From the NCBI GenBank assembly GCA_963714405.1, contig CAVQOH010000006.1, positions 248,001 to 312,000 of the forward strand: a stretch of DNA of 64,000 nt, written 5' to 3'. The DNA is from JAZGGS01 sp963714405. Lineage in GTDB: Bacteria > Bacteroidota > Ignavibacteria > Ignavibacteriales > Ignavibacteriaceae. The position numbers and the translations under genes are program-made. Shown here one piece after another: positions 17,646 through 26,752 of the stretch. The number at the start of each line of letters is the position of its first letter. Position 1 is the first letter of the stretch. The notes under the pieces are model-generated. The model had not been told where the DNA came from, made no database searches, and saw only the letters and a list, made by a program, of their open reading frames with translations.

Positions 17646-19196
17646 ATGAAATATATCTTTATTACTGTTCTAAGCTTAACACTATTTACCTATAGTGCTT
17701 TCGGGCAGGTGTATTCTTGGGTTCTAAAGCAATCAGGAAGTAGTCTTGGTGGACCCATAGACTACAACCAGATTAATACAGATATAGTGTACTATGGTTC
17801 CGACAATAAGATCTATAAAAGTATTGATCGAGGAGAAACTTTTCAGCAAGCGGGTACAAATGTTCCAGGTGCCTCAGAGATAAAATGTATTATATTAGAT
17901 GATAATAACCTTGGCTCCTTTCTAGTAGCAATTGAATCATCACCTGATAAAATTCTGAAAACCACAGATGACGGAACAACCTGGACTACCACTCTAGACA
18001 ATGCTTCTTTTTCGTATTTTGGAATTCCCATGACACCTGATCCATCGCATCCTGATACTATTTACACGATGAGCGGTGCAAATTTCTACCGTTCAACTGA
18101 TTTTGGTGATACCTGGAATATTATATCAAGTAATTTTGGTCCAAGTTCCGCACCATGTGATATAGAAGTATTTCCCAATTCAAGTGTAATACTTATAGGT
18201 GATAATGGAACAGGTATTTTCAAAAGTACAGATCGCGGTTTAACCTGGGCACAAAAATATTTTACAGGTGGAGAAATTCCTACAATAGCTGTTGATCATA
18301 CTAATCCAGGAGTTGCATGGGCAACCAAATGGGGCGGCGGCGGAGGTTTCTTAAAATCTACTGATTATGGTGAAACATGGAGTGATGTTCCAGGTTTTAA
18401 CGGCATTAACATGTGGGGAGTTACTGTCATGCAGAATGATGGCAACATTGTTATGGCCAATTGCTATGGATGCGGTCAATCCTGGAGATCTATTGACGGC
18501 GGTTCAAGCTTCACACAAATTAGTATTCCTTCTGCTGGCTACCAGGTAGTAGTAATTGATTCAGTAACACAATTTGCTGCACAGAGTGGTGGATTTTATA
18601 AATTAGAATCAGATAATTTTGTACCTGTTGAAATTACATCCTTCATTGCATCAACTTCTAAAAGTCAGGTATTATTAAATTGGATTACAGCAAGTGAGTT
18701 AAATAACCGCGGGTTTGAGATTGAACAAAGTTTTGATAATAAAACTTTTAATAAGATAGGATTTGTTGCTGGGTCTGGTTCTACATCAGAACAACGTAAT
18801 TACAATTACACTGTAAATAATGCACCAGCAGGGTTGCAGTATTACAGGTTAAAACAACTGGACTTTGATGGAACTTTTGAATATTCACCAGTTGTAGAAA
18901 TTGACGGACCATTACCGGTTGAATTCGTATTGAATCAGAATTTTCCAAATCCCTTTAATCCCTCTACATCAATCACTTTCTCTTTACCTGTAAATTCTAA
19001 TGTGCAAATATCCTTATATAACACGCTTGGACAAAAAATAGCAGAGTTAGTAAACTTAAACTTCCCGGCAGGTACACATCAAGTTGATTACACTGTAAAG
19101 GGACTATCGAGCGGAACTTATATTTATGTTATAAATGCTTCAGGTTCAAATGGAACAAATTTTTATGCAGCAAAAAAGCTCACAATAATGAAGTAA
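17646..19196 (+). CDS. Secreted propeller protein with T9SS type A sorting domain
   Basis: 516 residues. A cleavable signal peptide (about 1-20, ending SAFGQ) is followed by BNR/sortilin-type repeats (KSIDRGETF, KTTDDGTTW, RSTDFGDTW, KSTDRGLTW, KSTDYGETW) forming a propeller. A linker domain (VEITSFIAS, NRGFEIEQSFD) typical of T9SS proteins follows, then the C-terminal sorting domain from about 430 (FPNPFNPSTS, ending KKLTIMK). It is exported and handed to the type IX system. AAAGGAG precedes the ATG by 6 bases. Biological role unknown. Confidence 0.9.
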   Translation: MKYIFITVLSLTLFTYSAFGQVYSWVLKQSGSSLGGPIDYNQINTDIVYYGSDNKIYKSIDRGETFQQAGTNVPGASEIKCIILDDNNLGSFLVAIESSPDKILKTTDDGTTWTTTLDNASFSYFGIPMTPDPSHPDTIYTMSGANFYRSTDFGDTWNIISSNFGPSSAPCDIEVFPNSSVILIGDNGTGIFKSTDRGLTWAQKYFTGGEIPTIAVDHTNPGVAWATKWGGGGGFLKSTDYGETWSDVPGFNGINMWGVTVMQNDGNIVMANCYGCGQSWRSIDGGSSFTQISIPSAGYQVVVIDSVTQFAAQSGGFYKLESDNFVPVEITSFIASTSKSQVLLNWITASELNNRGFEIEQSFDNKTFNKIGFVAGSGSTSEQRNYNYTVNNAPAGLQYYRLKQLDFDGTFEYSPVVEIDGPLPVEFVLNQNFPNPFNPSTSITFSLPVNSNVQISLYNTLGQKIAELVNLNFPAGTHQVDYTVKGLSSGTYIYVINASGSNGTNFYAAKKLTIMK

Positions 19197-19220
19197 ACAA
19201 AAATTTTATCTAAATTTAAG

Positions 19221-19250
19221 GCACGGTTATTTACCGTGCTTTTTTATTTT
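19221..19250 (+). terminator. Rho-independent terminator
   Basis: Stem GCACGG/CCGTGC with a 7-base loop (19221-19239) followed by TTTTTTATTTT, 25 bp after the preceding stop codon. Confidence 0.85.
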
Positions 19251-19267
19251 TAAAAAAAAGTAAAAAA

Positions 19268-20059
19268 ATGAAATATAATTTTCTAATACTTACAGTTTTT
19301 CTTTCAGTAATTCTTTTTGCGAATATCAAATATGATCATGGAATAACCGGTGTAACTTTATTGGGTGATGGTTCAGGATGCATATGTCATGATCTTCAAC
19401 CTGATTCTACAGTAAATGTATGGATTGAAGGACCTGATAGTCTAATCAGAGGTGATTCGGCACATTACAAATTAATGATGACAGGCGGACCATCAGTAAA
19501 GGGTGGGTTTGATATCGCTGTAAGATTTGGCATTCTTAATCCTGCTGATACAACAACCTACATACTTTTTGATGAACTTACTCACACTTCACCAAAGCAA
19601 TTTATGAATGCAACCGTATTATGGGATTTTATATATACAGCGCCTGATAGCATAGTTACAGATACGATTTACTCTGTTGGAAACAGTGTTAATGATGATG
19701 GGAATCCGCAGCCGGGTGATAAATGGAATTTTGGTGAATACTTTCCGGTTACAATTATTGATAACCCGGTTAATGTAAATGAGGAGGAAATTGTTAATGA
19801 TTTCTATCTTTCGCAAAATTATCCAAATCCATTTAATCCTTCAACAAAAATTAGCTTTAGTATTGCTTCAGCGGGATTAGTATCAATAATCGTTTATGAT
19901 GTTTTAGGGAATGAAGTGATAATTATAATTAGCGAGCAGAAATCAGCTGGAAAATACGAAATTGAGTTTAACGCAGAAAGATTGACAAGTGGAATTTATT
20001 TTTATCAGCTTAAAGCTGGAAATTTTATTGAAACTAAAAAGATGATACTGCTAAAATAA
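19268..20059 (+). CDS. T9SS cargo protein with choice-of-anchor-V/Reeler-like domain
   Basis: 263 residues. Signal peptide at about 1-19, a domain at about 25-165, then a T9SS type A sorting domain from about 183 (NYPNPFNPSTK ... KKMILLK). The middle domain begins with GSGCICHDL and contains PSVKGGFDIAVRFG, resembling the choice-of-anchor V/Reeler-type domain of surface proteins. The related families often start with a CxxCH-like cysteine/histidine cluster; here it is CICH (CxCH), so heme attachment is unlikely. It starts only 18 bp after a terminator, so it may have its own promoter. Function unknown. Confidence 0.75.
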   Translation: MKYNFLILTVFLSVILFANIKYDHGITGVTLLGDGSGCICHDLQPDSTVNVWIEGPDSLIRGDSAHYKLMMTGGPSVKGGFDIAVRFGILNPADTTTYILFDELTHTSPKQFMNATVLWDFIYTAPDSIVTDTIYSVGNSVNDDGNPQPGDKWNFGEYFPVTIIDNPVNVNEEEIVNDFYLSQNYPNPFNPSTKISFSIASAGLVSIIVYDVLGNEVIIIISEQKSAGKYEIEFNAERLTSGIYFYQLKAGNFIETKKMILLK

Positions 20060-20077
20060 ATATTAAAAGTATTTAAC

Positions 20078-21739
20078 ATGAAATTCATATTTGTTATTTT
20101 TTTAATCATTACACATTATAGCTCAACAAGTTTTTCACAACAAATGAAAAAAGCATATGTAAACGGCAAAGTTTTTACCGTTAATTATAAACAACCATAC
20201 GCAGAAGCAGTGGTTGTTGAAAATGGTACAATTAAGTTTGTTGGTTCCGATAGTAAAGCAAAAAAATTTATTGATGGATATACTGAAGTTGTAGATTTGC
20301 AGGGTAAGTTAATACTGCCGGGATTTATAGACAGTCATTTGCACTTTACAAGCGGTGGATACTACCTGCTTGGTATTAATCTCCGTCAAGCTCTATCTAA
20401 AGAAGATCTGGTTTTTTTGATAAGAGATTATATTAAAGGTAAAGAGGATCGCTGGGTTACGGGTGGAAGATGGGATCACGAGAAGTGGCAGGATAAATCA
20501 TTGCCTACAAAGGAGTTAATAGACAGTATCACGCCAAATACACCAGTATTTATTAAACGGATTGACGGTCACATTGGATTGGCAAATTCAAAAGCACTCG
20601 AGCTTGCAAATATTAACTCCGAGACACCAAATCCGGAAGGAGGATTGATTCTTAAAGATTCTGAAACCGGAGAACCAACCGGAATATTAAAAGATAATGC
20701 CATGGATTTAGTGAACAACATAATTCCACCTAACACAACTGAACAAAATATTGCAGCAACTTTACGTTCTCTTGAAGAGACAAAAAAACTTGGGATTACT
20801 TCTGTACATGATATATCAGAATTAGGTGAATTTGAAGCTTACAAAGAAATTGAAAGGCAGGATAAATTAACCTGCCGAATTTATTCAATCCATCCCATAG
20901 CTAATTTTGAAGACATCATACGCGCAGGCATAACTGCAGGTAATGACGAAGGAATTATTAAACGAGGTGGATTAAAAGCCTATGCAGATGGATCGCTTGG
21001 TGCAAGTACTGCATGGTTCTTTGATCCTTATGAGCAGGATTCTACAACTGTTGGTTTACCAATGGAAATTGTTACAAATGGCAATCTGGAAAAATGGGCT
21101 CTTGATGCAGATAGAAACAGGTTACAGCTTTGTGTTCATGCAATTGGTGATAAAGCAAACTCTTATTTGCTGGATCTTTATGAAAAAATAATAAAAAATA
21201 ATTCACCATGGGAAAGAAGGTTTAGAATAGAACATGCCCAGCATTTAAAGTATGATGATATTAAACGCTTTGTACAGCTAAATGTAATTGCATCCGTGCA
21301 ACCGTACCATTGCATTGATGATGGTGTTTGGGCTGAAAAAAGAATTGGGAAGGATAGAATAAAATTTACTCATCCGTATAAAACATTATTGGATAATGAT
21401 GTAAAAGTTGCTTTTGGAACCGATTGGCCTGTGGCCCCGCTCAATCCGCTTTTGGGAATTTATGCAGCAGTAACACGCAGAACTGTTGATAATAAAAATC
21501 CAGAGGGATGGATTCCTGAGCAGAAAATTTCTGTTGAAGATGCAATTAAATGTTATACACTAAATGCTGCGTACGCCAGTTTTGAAGAAAATGTTAAAGG
21601 TAGCATAGAGGTTGGGAAATTGGCGGATATGGTTGTTCTAAGTGATGATATTCTAACAATTGATCCAATTAATATTAAAGATGTAAAAGTAGATATGACA
21701 ATTTTTAATGGTGAAATAGTCTATCAAAGAAAAGAATAA
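20078..21739 (+). CDS. Exported amidohydrolase (YtcJ-like, amidohydrolase 3 family)
   Basis: 553 residues with a signal peptide ending near SFSQQ, so probably periplasmic. It has the composite amidohydrolase fold: GFIDSHLHFTSGG (HxH metal ligands), HAIGDKAN (His), RIEHAQHL (His) and FGTDWPVAPLNP (Asp), with SIEVGKLADMVVLSDD closing the fold. These residues support metal-dependent hydrolysis of an amide or related bond, but YtcJ-like enzymes have few known substrates. It follows the T9SS protein by 18 bp and may be cotranscribed. Confidence 0.88.
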   Translation: MKFIFVIFLIITHYSSTSFSQQMKKAYVNGKVFTVNYKQPYAEAVVVENGTIKFVGSDSKAKKFIDGYTEVVDLQGKLILPGFIDSHLHFTSGGYYLLGINLRQALSKEDLVFLIRDYIKGKEDRWVTGGRWDHEKWQDKSLPTKELIDSITPNTPVFIKRIDGHIGLANSKALELANINSETPNPEGGLILKDSETGEPTGILKDNAMDLVNNIIPPNTTEQNIAATLRSLEETKKLGITSVHDISELGEFEAYKEIERQDKLTCRIYSIHPIANFEDIIRAGITAGNDEGIIKRGGLKAYADGSLGASTAWFFDPYEQDSTTVGLPMEIVTNGNLEKWALDADRNRLQLCVHAIGDKANSYLLDLYEKIIKNNSPWERRFRIEHAQHLKYDDIKRFVQLNVIASVQPYHCIDDGVWAEKRIGKDRIKFTHPYKTLLDNDVKVAFGTDWPVAPLNPLLGIYAAVTRRTVDNKNPEGWIPEQKISVEDAIKCYTLNAAYASFEENVKGSIEVGKLADMVVLSDDILTIDPINIKDVKVDMTIFNGEIVYQRKE

Positions 21740-21748
21740 TTTTTTACT

Positions 21749-22600
21749 CTAATTTGTATACATAAAAACTAAAGTAATCCACTCATCCATCCGTTTTGTC
21801 TCAATTGTTTGAAACCCATTTTGTGAATAATGTATTTTAATATCATTTTCATCTTCACTAAGCAATCCCGAAAGAATTACAATTCCATTTTCTTTAATTC
21901 TTTTTTTAATCTCGTTTGAAATGTTTAACAATACATTCTTTTGGATGTTTGCTAAAACCAGGTCAAAATCAGTTTCATTTACATCAGAGATTTCACCAAT
22001 CAATATTTCAACATTTTCTGCAGCTAAATTTAACTGGCAATTTTCTAAGCAATTTTCATAACAGCGCTCATCATTATCTATTGCTATAGCTTTTTTTGCA
22101 CCAAGTTTGATTGAAGCAATTGATAAAATACCGGTTCCTGAACCAACATCCAGTATTTTCATACCAGGTTTGATATATTTCTCCAATAATTCAAGCATCA
22201 ATTTTGTTGATTGATGATCACCCGTTCCGAATGACATTTTTGGATCAATTGTTAAAACAATTTCTCCAGGATTCGCCTGATATTCCTTAAATGTTGGTTT
22301 TATAACAAACTTATTGGAAATTTTTATAATACCCCTGCTCTTCTCCCACATCTCATTCCAGTTTTCATCTTGAATTACTTCCTTAACAACTGAAAATTTA
22401 TTAACCAGATGTTCAGATTTCAATTTTTCCAGAATATCAATTATTATTTTTTCATTAACAGTTTCTTCTTCTTCCGCATAAATAACTAAGTGATCCTTCT
22501 CCTCAGTTATGCCTTCAATTTGTAATTCCCATAACAATCCTGAAATTATATCTATCTGAAAAGGATCAGAATATATTTTAAAGATGTTGTAATTTTTCAT
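21749..22600 (-). CDS. prmA: Ribosomal protein L11 methyltransferase
   Basis: 283 residues from the ATG at 22600, which overlaps the dacB stop as TGATG; a TTG one codon earlier is possible but less likely. SAM-dependent methyltransferase of L11. Motif I is LDVGSGTGILSIASIKLG, motif II is AIDND, and motif IV is DLVLANIQ, the PrmA version of NPPY. The N-terminal half carries the L11-recognition region, and FGTGDHQSTKLMLELLE is a PrmA hallmark. It is coupled to dacB. Confidence 0.93.
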   Translation of the reverse strand: MKNYNIFKIYSDPFQIDIISGLLWELQIEGITEEKDHLVIYAEEEETVNEKIIIDILEKLKSEHLVNKFSVVKEVIQDENWNEMWEKSRGIIKISNKFVIKPTFKEYQANPGEIVLTIDPKMSFGTGDHQSTKLMLELLEKYIKPGMKILDVGSGTGILSIASIKLGAKKAIAIDNDERCYENCLENCQLNLAAENVEILIGEISDVNETDFDLVLANIQKNVLLNISNEIKKRIKENGIVILSGLLSEDENDIKIHYSQNGFQTIETKRMDEWITLVFMYTN

Positions 22601-24069
22601 CAATTTCTATGTTTGTAACCAGCGAGTATATTACAAATTCTATCAATAAAACTACGAGCAGATGAATTTTTAACAATATAATTCTGTATAAAAATTGAAA
22701 AAGCGATAAGATTACCATCAGCATTTTCTGTAAAACCCGAAAGAGTAGATACTCCTTTTAATGTTCCCGTTTTTGCTCTAAGATTTCCTGCTAATAAAGT
22801 GTTTAACATCCTATTTTCAAGTGTTCCATCCACACCTGCAACTGGAAGAGTGTTATAAAAATCATTAAATATTTTTGAATGATTATTATAAAAATATTTG
22901 AACAGCGCAACAATAAGTTCTGTAGTTATTAAATTGTAACGAGAGACACCTGAACCATCGGATATATGGTAGTTTTTTTCATCAAGCCCTGTTAGTTTTA
23001 TCATTTTTTTTACTGCTTCAATTCCATTTAATGCTGAAGCAGGAGCGCCGGAATCGTGCAGTGCAAGAGCGTAAAGAATCATCTCTGCACTTAGATTATC
23101 ACTTTCTTTATTCATATTTACAAGTACAGTATCAATTGATCTAAAGACAGTGGAGAGATGTAACGCATTTTCCGGTAACTTTCTAAATTCTAGTGAACCA
23201 TTAATATAAATACTATCTAGCAGTAGTTGTTCTGTTAATAGTGTTAGAAAATATTTTGCAGGATTCGGTACTGAAATTTTTTGAATGTTTAATTCTTCAT
23301 CTGCAATTTTATCTTTTCTTACTTTGCCGGTTACAATTATTTTATTCCCCTTTTCAACCTGGTTGCGCGTTACAATAATATCATTCTTTCCGGAACTAAT
23401 TGTTACTGTATTGTTTTCAATTTCAAAATAATTTGTTTCGGGTATTAGTTTTACATTTGCCAAATAATCCGGCGTTGTACCGTTAACAAAAACTTCAATT
23501 GAGTTATCATTTATATTTAATGAACTAAGGTATGGAGTGCCCGGATCAGGTTCATCATCCCACATCCAGCCATTTCCCCAGTAAAGTGAATCTTTTAAAG
23601 AAAGATCGGCAATTAAATTTCCATTAATATATTTAATACCTAAATTTTTTAAATTTGCAACAAATTGCTGAAAATCATCTGTGGTAAAATCAGGGTCAAA
23701 TCCCCCTAAAACGTAAACATCTCCGAAGAGGGTATCCCTGTTCACAGTTCCAGTATAAAACATTTTAGTACTAAAACTATATTCCGGCAGATAAAGCAAC
23801 CCGGCGAGCGTGGTAACTATCTTCATATTTGATGCTGGTAGAAGAAGAAGCTTATTGTTTTTTTGAAAAAGGGTAATGCCATCTGATAAATTAAAAATAT
23901 CTATAGAAATAACTGAATTTTCAAAAAAAGGATCATCAAGAATTTTATTAATATCTGTTTCAAGCTGATTAATGCTTGATTGGGAAAAAACTGATGAGCC
24001 GTATAGAAGAAATGAAATTATTATTAAACAGATTTTTAATTTAGTTTTATTTAATAAGGAAAGATTCAA
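22600..24069 (-). CDS. dacB: D-alanyl-D-alanine carboxypeptidase/endopeptidase (PBP4, DacB)
   Basis: 489 residues starting with TTG and a signal peptide (about 9-30). Penicillin-binding-protein motifs are in order: SxxK as Ser80-Asn-Met-Lys83 (PASNMKI), the SxN region in DGSGVSRYN, and KTG at 433-435 (RAKTGTLKG). The insertion between the first two motifs is typical of class C PBP4. It trims or cleaves peptidoglycan cross-links in the periplasm. The start lies 3 bp after the end of the damaged radical SAM gene, and it shares a junction with prmA. Confidence 0.93.
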   Translation of the reverse strand: MNLSLLNKTKLKICLIIISFLLYGSSVFSQSSINQLETDINKILDDPFFENSVISIDIFNLSDGITLFQKNNKLLLLPASNMKIVTTLAGLLYLPEYSFSTKMFYTGTVNRDTLFGDVYVLGGFDPDFTTDDFQQFVANLKNLGIKYINGNLIADLSLKDSLYWGNGWMWDDEPDPGTPYLSSLNINDNSIEVFVNGTTPDYLANVKLIPETNYFEIENNTVTISSGKNDIIVTRNQVEKGNKIIVTGKVRKDKIADEELNIQKISVPNPAKYFLTLLTEQLLLDSIYINGSLEFRKLPENALHLSTVFRSIDTVLVNMNKESDNLSAEMILYALALHDSGAPASALNGIEAVKKMIKLTGLDEKNYHISDGSGVSRYNLITTELIVALFKYFYNNHSKIFNDFYNTLPVAGVDGTLENRMLNTLLAGNLRAKTGTLKGVSTLSGFTENADGNLIAFSIFIQNYIVKNSSARSFIDRICNILAGYKHRN

Positions 24070-24071
24070 AA

Positions 24072-24666
24072 TTAAAAATGTTCCCGCACTCTAAATTCAA
24101 CGCCAATTTTATCTTCAGCCACCCTCCTTGCTTTTTCAATGTCAACTTCATCAATTGTAACAATACTCATTACAACTTTTTCTGCATACTTTTTTGCATT
24201 GCGCGTAAAATTTATCATCTCGTTATATAAAGCTGTATCAACACCCATAATTTTTGCATACTGTTTTGGTTCAAATGTGTTTAAGCTTACTGATACGACA
24301 TCAATTACGTTTTTAAATTCCGGAGTAATATCTCTTTTATTTATATGATTGCCATGCCCGTTGGTATTTAATCTTGTTCTTGCCGCCGTTAGCTTTAACA
24401 TATTTTGCAACTTCCTTTATTACATTCCATCTTATTGTTGGTTCGCCGTAACCACAAAATACTATTTCTTTAAAACTTTTGGGATCTCCAATTTCCTTAA
24501 TGTAAACTTCAGGTTCAGGTTCATCTTCTTTTTCCATTCTCAGATTATATCCTTGTAGAACCGGATTATCTTTCCTGCCGCAAAATGAACAATGAGCATT
24601 GCAGCGGTTGGTTACATTAATATAAAGTGATTCACCAATCTGGTATGTATTAACTGTATCATTCAT
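24072..24666 (-). pseudogene. TatD-linked radical SAM protein, interrupted by one frameshift
   Basis: The first part, from the ATG at 24666, reads through NRCNAHCSFCGR (CxxxCxxC iron-sulfur site) and FCGYGEPTIRW to KANGGKN. The protein then continues one frame over as RLNTNGHGN through to REHF and a TAA at 24074-24072. One extra A near 24375 explains the break. The joined product is about 197 residues and matches the small radical SAM family found next to tatD. The ATG overlaps the end of the tatD frame (ATGAATGA), as expected for an operon pair. Whether the insertion is real or a sequence error is discussed under findings. Confidence 0.8.
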
Positions 24667-25443
24667 CTTTACCAATTCCAAATATTTTAAAAGCGTTAAG
24701 CGAAGTTATTCGTGCTATTTCTTTATCAGTAGTTTCGTGTATTTCAGCAATTTTTTCTAGCAATAAATTTTATATAGGAAGGTTCATTTCGTTTTCCCCT
24801 GTGCGGAACAGGTGTCATAAATGGTGAATCAGTTTCAAGCAGCAGGTTATTTAGATTTACCGCTTTAACTAATTTCCTAAGCTCATCAGCTTTATTAAAA
24901 GTAATATTACCTGTAAATGAAATCATGTGATTCATATTTATAAGTTCATGTAGCATTATCCTGCTGTGCTGTTATAACAATGAAACTGAGCTTTTAATCC
25001 GGATGAGCAATAGTCACCAATAATTTTCATTAAGGTCATCATCTGAATCACGTTATGAACAATTATTGGCAGATTAAGTTTCAGTGCTAAATCTATCTGA
25101 GATTCTAAAAGCTTCAATCTGATTTTGCTTTAGGGGAGAAATCATAATAATAATCTAACCCAATTTCACCAATTGCTACAATCTTTTTCATGTTTACTTA
25201 GCTCTTCAATATTCTTTAGCCAGTTACCATTCCAATTGTTTAGTATCATGAGGATGAACACCAACGGCACCATAAACAATATCATATTTTTCAGCTAGTT
25301 GAATAACTTGTTCAGCAGTTTTTAAATCAGTAGATGGAACAAGTATATAGTCAATCCCTTCATTTATTGCTCTTTCAATTACCTGATCTACTTCGCCATC
25401 AAAGTTATTAAAGAAAAGATGTGCAGTGCGTATCTATATACAT
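24659..25443 (-). pseudogene. tatD: TatD-family DNase gene broken by about nine single-base indels
   Basis: No single frame is open, but frame-hopping recovers a near-complete TatD. It starts MYIDTHC with HLFFNNF one frame over, then YILVPSTDLKTAEQVI, GAVGVHPHDTKQL, KIVAIGEIGLDYYYDF (split), LPIIVHN, FHCY, ISFTGNITF, LLLETDSPFMTPVPHRGKRN and a C-terminus overlapping the radical SAM start. Inferred breaks lie near 25422, 25232, 25183, 25122, 25104, 25051, 25031, 24960 and 24758. Most are one extra base. Metal-site motifs (DTHCH, GEIGLD, ETDSP) remain recognisable. An intact TatD of about 260 residues would be a metal-dependent nuclease. Confidence 0.85.
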
Positions 25444-25472
25444 AAAATATTAATAAGAATCAATTAATTAAG

Positions 25473-26468
25473 TTATTCTATTTCACCAATTATTAAAGGC
25501 TGCTCATGCAATTCCACTGCAAGCTGTAAAGCTAGTTCTTCCTGCTCCCTTGTAACAACAGCAGCCAATCCAATTCCAAGATTAAAAACTTTTCGCATTT
25601 CAGAAGATTCAATATTACCTGTTTCCTGTATAAGTTTAAATATTGCAGGCGGTTCCCAACTTCTCCAGTTTATTTTTAAAGATAGCCCAGTGGGAATTAT
25701 TCTTTCAGTATTTCCCCCAATTCCACCACCGGTTATGTGTGCAAAACCCTTAACATTTACAGATTGCTTTAAAATATTAATAAGCTTTAAATATGATCTA
25801 TGAGTCTTTAAAAGTTCTTCCCCCAGAGGAAGATTTAATGCATCAATTTCAGAATTTATATCAAATTTTTCTAAAAGAACTTTTCTTGCAAGCGAGTAAC
25901 CATTTGTATGCAATCCGTTTGAACCAAAACCAATTACAACATCTCCCTTTGAAATTGTATTGCCATTTATAATGTTACTTTTTTCTACCACTCCAACAAT
26001 AGTTCCGGCAATGTCATATTCTCCCGTTTGATAAAATCCAGGCATTTCAGCAGTTTCACCACCTACTAGTGCGCAGTTATTTTCTGAACAAGCTTTTGCA
26101 AAACCCTCCACAATCGAAGTTGAAATATTAGTATCAAGTTTACCGAAAGCCATGTAATTAAGAAAATAAAGTGGTTCTGCTCCACAAACAGCAATATCAT
26201 TTACACAATGGTTAACAAGATCTTCGCCAATCGTGTTATGCTTATTTAGTGCAAAAGCAATTTTTAATTTAGTTCCTACTCCATCAACGCTGGAAACAAG
26301 TACAGGGTTTTTATATTTTTCGGTATCAATTTCATAGAAAGCGCCAAAGTGTCCTATATCGGATAAAACATTCTTATTGAATGTAGCGCTCGCAAGCTTC
26401 TTAATTTTTTTAACTGCTTCATTGCCTGCGCCTATATTTACGCCTGCGGATTCATAATTATCACTCAA
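25473..26468 (-). CDS. purM: Phosphoribosylformylglycinamidine cyclo-ligase (AIR synthetase)
   Basis: 331 residues from the TTG at 26468, which has a perfect GGAGG seven bases upstream (26480-26476). A longer frame would start at another TTG (26489) but would place that ribosome-binding site inside the gene. PurM closes the imidazole ring in purine synthesis using ATP. Motifs are SAGVNIGAGN, VSSVDGVGTK, GGETAEMPGFY and FAHITGGGIGGN. It is intact although the gene immediately downstream is shredded by indels. Confidence 0.95.
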   Translation of the reverse strand: MSDNYESAGVNIGAGNEAVKKIKKLASATFNKNVLSDIGHFGAFYEIDTEKYKNPVLVSSVDGVGTKLKIAFALNKHNTIGEDLVNHCVNDIAVCGAEPLYFLNYMAFGKLDTNISTSIVEGFAKACSENNCALVGGETAEMPGFYQTGEYDIAGTIVGVVEKSNIINGNTISKGDVVIGFGSNGLHTNGYSLARKVLLEKFDINSEIDALNLPLGEELLKTHRSYLKLINILKQSVNVKGFAHITGGGIGGNTERIIPTGLSLKINWRSWEPPAIFKLIQETGNIESSEMRKVFNLGIGLAAVVTREQEELALQLAVELHEQPLIIGEIE

Positions 26469-26680
26469 AAAGATACCTCCATCACACAAAATATTTACTT
26501 TAAACTTAAAATTAGTTTCTTGAGAAAATTAACACTAATTAGCCTCTTTTTCAAAGGTGAATCAAATATATGTAATTATTGTAATGTTGCTCACTAATTG
26601 AAACCAATATGAAAGATTTTCATCATAATAGCAGATTTATTAACTAATTTTAAGTTCTTGATTTTTATTTGTATAGATGA

Positions 26681-26709
26681 TTGGCTACAAATAAATACTG
26701 AATTTTAAT
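26681..26709 (+). promoter_or_regulatory. Possible sigma-70-like promoter of hrcA
   Basis: TTGGCT and TTTAAT with a 17-bp spacer, ending 43 bp before the hrcA ATG. The match is weak. No CIRCE inverted repeat (TTAGCACTC-N9-GAGTGCTAA) is visible in the 284 bp upstream of hrcA. Confidence 0.3.
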
Positions 26710-26752
26710 ATATTTGCAAGCTTAAATAAATATAATATTATTGTTAAAAACG

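Noticed and set aside
24337..24410. Programmed frameshift in the radical SAM gene
   Set aside because: No slippery heptamer or long homopolymer at 24375, and the neighbouring tatD has many more indels, so a local error or decay patch explains both.
26490..26752. CIRCE operator upstream of hrcA
   Set aside because: Searched by eye on both strands; no inverted repeat with the TTAGCACTC pattern was found.
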